NCBI RefSeq assembly: GCF_003244875.1
Contig: NZ_LXXZ01000113.1
Location: 1-33,088 of the forward strand
Length of the DNA stretch: 33,088 nucleotides
Source of the DNA: Stenotrophomonas sepilia
Lineage (GTDB): Bacteria > Pseudomonadota > Gammaproteobacteria > Xanthomonadales > Xanthomonadaceae
Direction of reading: 5' to 3'
Positions 32,083 to 33,088 of the stretch are shown piece after piece; the first letter of the stretch is position 1; every line of letters begins with the position of its first letter. The position numbers and the translations under genes were made by a program. Under the pieces are notes generated by a model, which was not told the origin of the DNA, made no database searches, and saw nothing but the letters and a program-made list of their open reading frames with translations.

Positions 32083-32763
32083 TCATGGAAGGGGCGCGCG
32101 CCGGCCACAGTCGTGGTCGGTGCCGGAAGGACGGATCTGCAGCGTCACCGGCTGTGGCAGCGCGGCGGCGTCGGCCGCCAGCACCAGGCCGTGCAGCGCC
32201 TGCAGCAGGCGTGCGTCGCGGCGATCACTGCCACTGCCGGACAGCAGCTCGGGCTCGCTCACCTGGCCCGCGCCGTCGATGCGGAAGCGCAGCGTTGCGG
32301 CATAGCGGCCGGGCGCAATCTCCGGGTCGTCACAGAACGCCGCACGCAGCCGCTGCTGCAACCCGCCGTAGCGACGCCGGCGTTCGGCCTCGGGCAGCCC
32401 CGCGCCAACATCGGGTTCCGCGGCCGAGGGCTTGCCCCGGCGCAGCACCACACGCTGCTCGCCGATCACCTCGGCCTCGATCCCTGTGTCCTGCAGCAGC
32501 GACTCCAGCGCCACAAGCGGCGCCAGGCTCCCGCGCAGCGCATGGCTGCTGCGGCCCGAAGCAAGGTCGCCGGGATACATCACCGACCACCCACTGATGA
32601 CACTGAAGCGCTCGACCGCCTGTTCCAGCGGCTGCGCAGGGATGTCGTAGGCGTGAACCGCGTCCTGTGCGGCAGCGGCAAAGGACAGCAGCAGCCATGC
32701 GGCGATGGCCACCTTCCAAGTTCTGACCGCATGGTGTCCATTCAGCCCCCTGACGTAGAACAC
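32083..32763 (-). CDS. Periplasmic STN-domain signal protein without a receptor barrel (VreA-like), with a TonB-C-like domain
   Basis: A 226-residue protein starting with GTG at 32763, with GAGG five bases upstream. A signal peptide covers 1-33 (VAIAAWLLLSFAAAAQ). Residues 38-108 are an STN (secretin/TonB short N-terminal) domain: YDIPAQPLEQAVERFSVISG, SHALRGSLAPLVALESLL, then EQRVVLRRG. Residues 130-212 resemble a TonB C-terminal fold (YGGLQQRLRAAF, YAATLRFRIDGAGQVSEPEL, LLQALHGL, PVTLQI). There is no TonB-dependent receptor barrel, so the protein should stay in the periplasm and pass a signal to the FecR-type protein by its STN domain. From memory this is the plan of VreA of the PUMA3 system. 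A GTG at V18 is an alternative start. Confidence 0.88.
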   Translation of the reverse strand: MFYVRGLNGHHAVRTWKVAIAAWLLLSFAAAAQDAVHAYDIPAQPLEQAVERFSVISGWSVMYPGDLASGRSSHALRGSLAPLVALESLLQDTGIEAEVIGEQRVVLRRGKPSAAEPDVGAGLPEAERRRRYGGLQQRLRAAFCDDPEIAPGRYAATLRFRIDGAGQVSEPELLSGSGSDRRDARLLQALHGLVLAADAAALPQPVTLQIRPSGTDHDCGRRAPLP

Positions 32764-33088
32764 ATGACCCTCGGCAGCGACAGCAGCTGCAACGGTCGCG
32801 CACTACAACCGGAACCCCGGCCCACGCGCGACCCGCAAGCGGGCTCAAACCGTACCGGGGGCACATGTCATTGCGATGACCGCCGCCACGGCTGACGCCG
32901 GGTCAGGCCCTGCGAAGCCAGTCACGCGTCAGGAATCAATGAATCGAACAGGCATGATCATCTGCCCCAGGGGTCAAAACCCGTTGCGCAACAACGGGAT
33001 CCGACCCCGACGGATCGCGGGGAACTGTCAGGCGGCGGGGCGGTGTGGCCAGGCAGGACCGTTGGCGCCATGGATGGCGCCATCGAGC
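32764..33088. other. Intergenic region without a visible gene, with two palindromes
   Basis: No convincing coding frame is seen in the last 325 bases. A nested inverted repeat at 32970-33008 pairs GGGGTC with GACCCC (outer) and CCCGTTG with CAACGGG (inner). A second perfect palindrome, GGCGCC...GGCGCC, lies at 33064-33081. Both look like dispersed intergenic repeats of this genus. The promoter of the STN-protein operon should lie in the left part, but no -35/-10 pair or PHO box stands out. Confidence 0.6.
32970..33008. repeat. Nested inverted repeat
   Basis: The outer arms GGGGTC (32970-32975) and GACCCC (33003-33008) enclose inner arms CCCGTTG (32980-32986) and CAACGGG (32992-32998). It could form a cruciform or transcript hairpin upstream of the STN-protein gene. 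It resembles repeats dispersed in Stenotrophomonas intergenic DNA, from memory. Confidence 0.7.

Noticed and set aside
32866..32885. PHO-box-like ATGTCAT near ATGACCG upstream of the STN-protein gene
   Set aside because: The second unit is an inverted, not direct, copy and does not match the consensus at the 11-base register.

Overview
The window is GC-rich proteobacterial chromosome, almost certainly Stenotrophomonas (S. maltophilia complex). The evidence is the codon and base composition, the Xanthomonadaceae look of the proteins, and many short palindromes that begin with GTAG, the SMAG/REP family typical of that genus. I have no database access, so the genus is an inference.

Layout, left to right. 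(1) Positions 1-4079, minus strand: a TpsB-type outer-membrane transporter, then an ExbB with a large periplasmic DUF2341/LamG-like ectodomain, ExbD and a truncated TonB, as one probable operon. (2) 4272-4607, plus: a small unknown secreted protein. (3) 4698-6679: a GspC-like gene on minus, divergent from gspH-gspI-gspJ on plus. (4) 7035-19418, minus: a 4127-residue TpsA (filamentous haemagglutinin family), which fills over a third of the window. (5) 19618-20793, minus: a secreted PstS/DING-like phosphate-binding protein. (6) 21065-29116, minus: a compact type II secretion (T2SS) operon in the order gspG-K-L-M-D-E-F, with start/stop overlaps at most junctions. (7) 29174-30427, minus: two paralogous Phd-like proteins with no toxin beside them. 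(8) 30486-32763, minus: a receptor-less cell-surface-signalling set, with an STN-domain protein, an ECF sigma factor and a FecR-type anti-sigma factor. (9) 32764-33088: no gene seen, but palindromic repeats.

From memory of Pseudomonas aeruginosa PAO1, this gene set and much of its order match the PA0674-PA0695 region: vreA-vreI-vreR (PUMA3 signalling), hxc T2SS genes, a PstS/DING-like protein, the two-partner system pdtA/pdtB, the Phd-like phdA, and exbB2/exbD2/tonB. In Pseudomonas that module responds to phosphate starvation through PhoB. Here I see PHO-box-like direct repeats with 11-bp spacing upstream of both tpsA (with a -10-like hexamer 10 bp downstream) and tpsB. The likely picture is a phosphate-starvation secretion island: a giant surface adhesin exported by its TpsB, a phosphate-scavenging protein as candidate T2SS cargo, a dedicated TonB-ExbBD energy unit, and an envelope signal relay controlling expression.

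The most unusual points are the sensor-like ectodomain on ExbB, a duplicated cysteine-bearing 48-residue unit inside the TpsA, a SPOR-like tail on the secretin, twin Phd-like proteins, and three genes (gspC, tpsA, gspF) whose TAG stop codons lie in GTAG/CTAG palindromic repeats.
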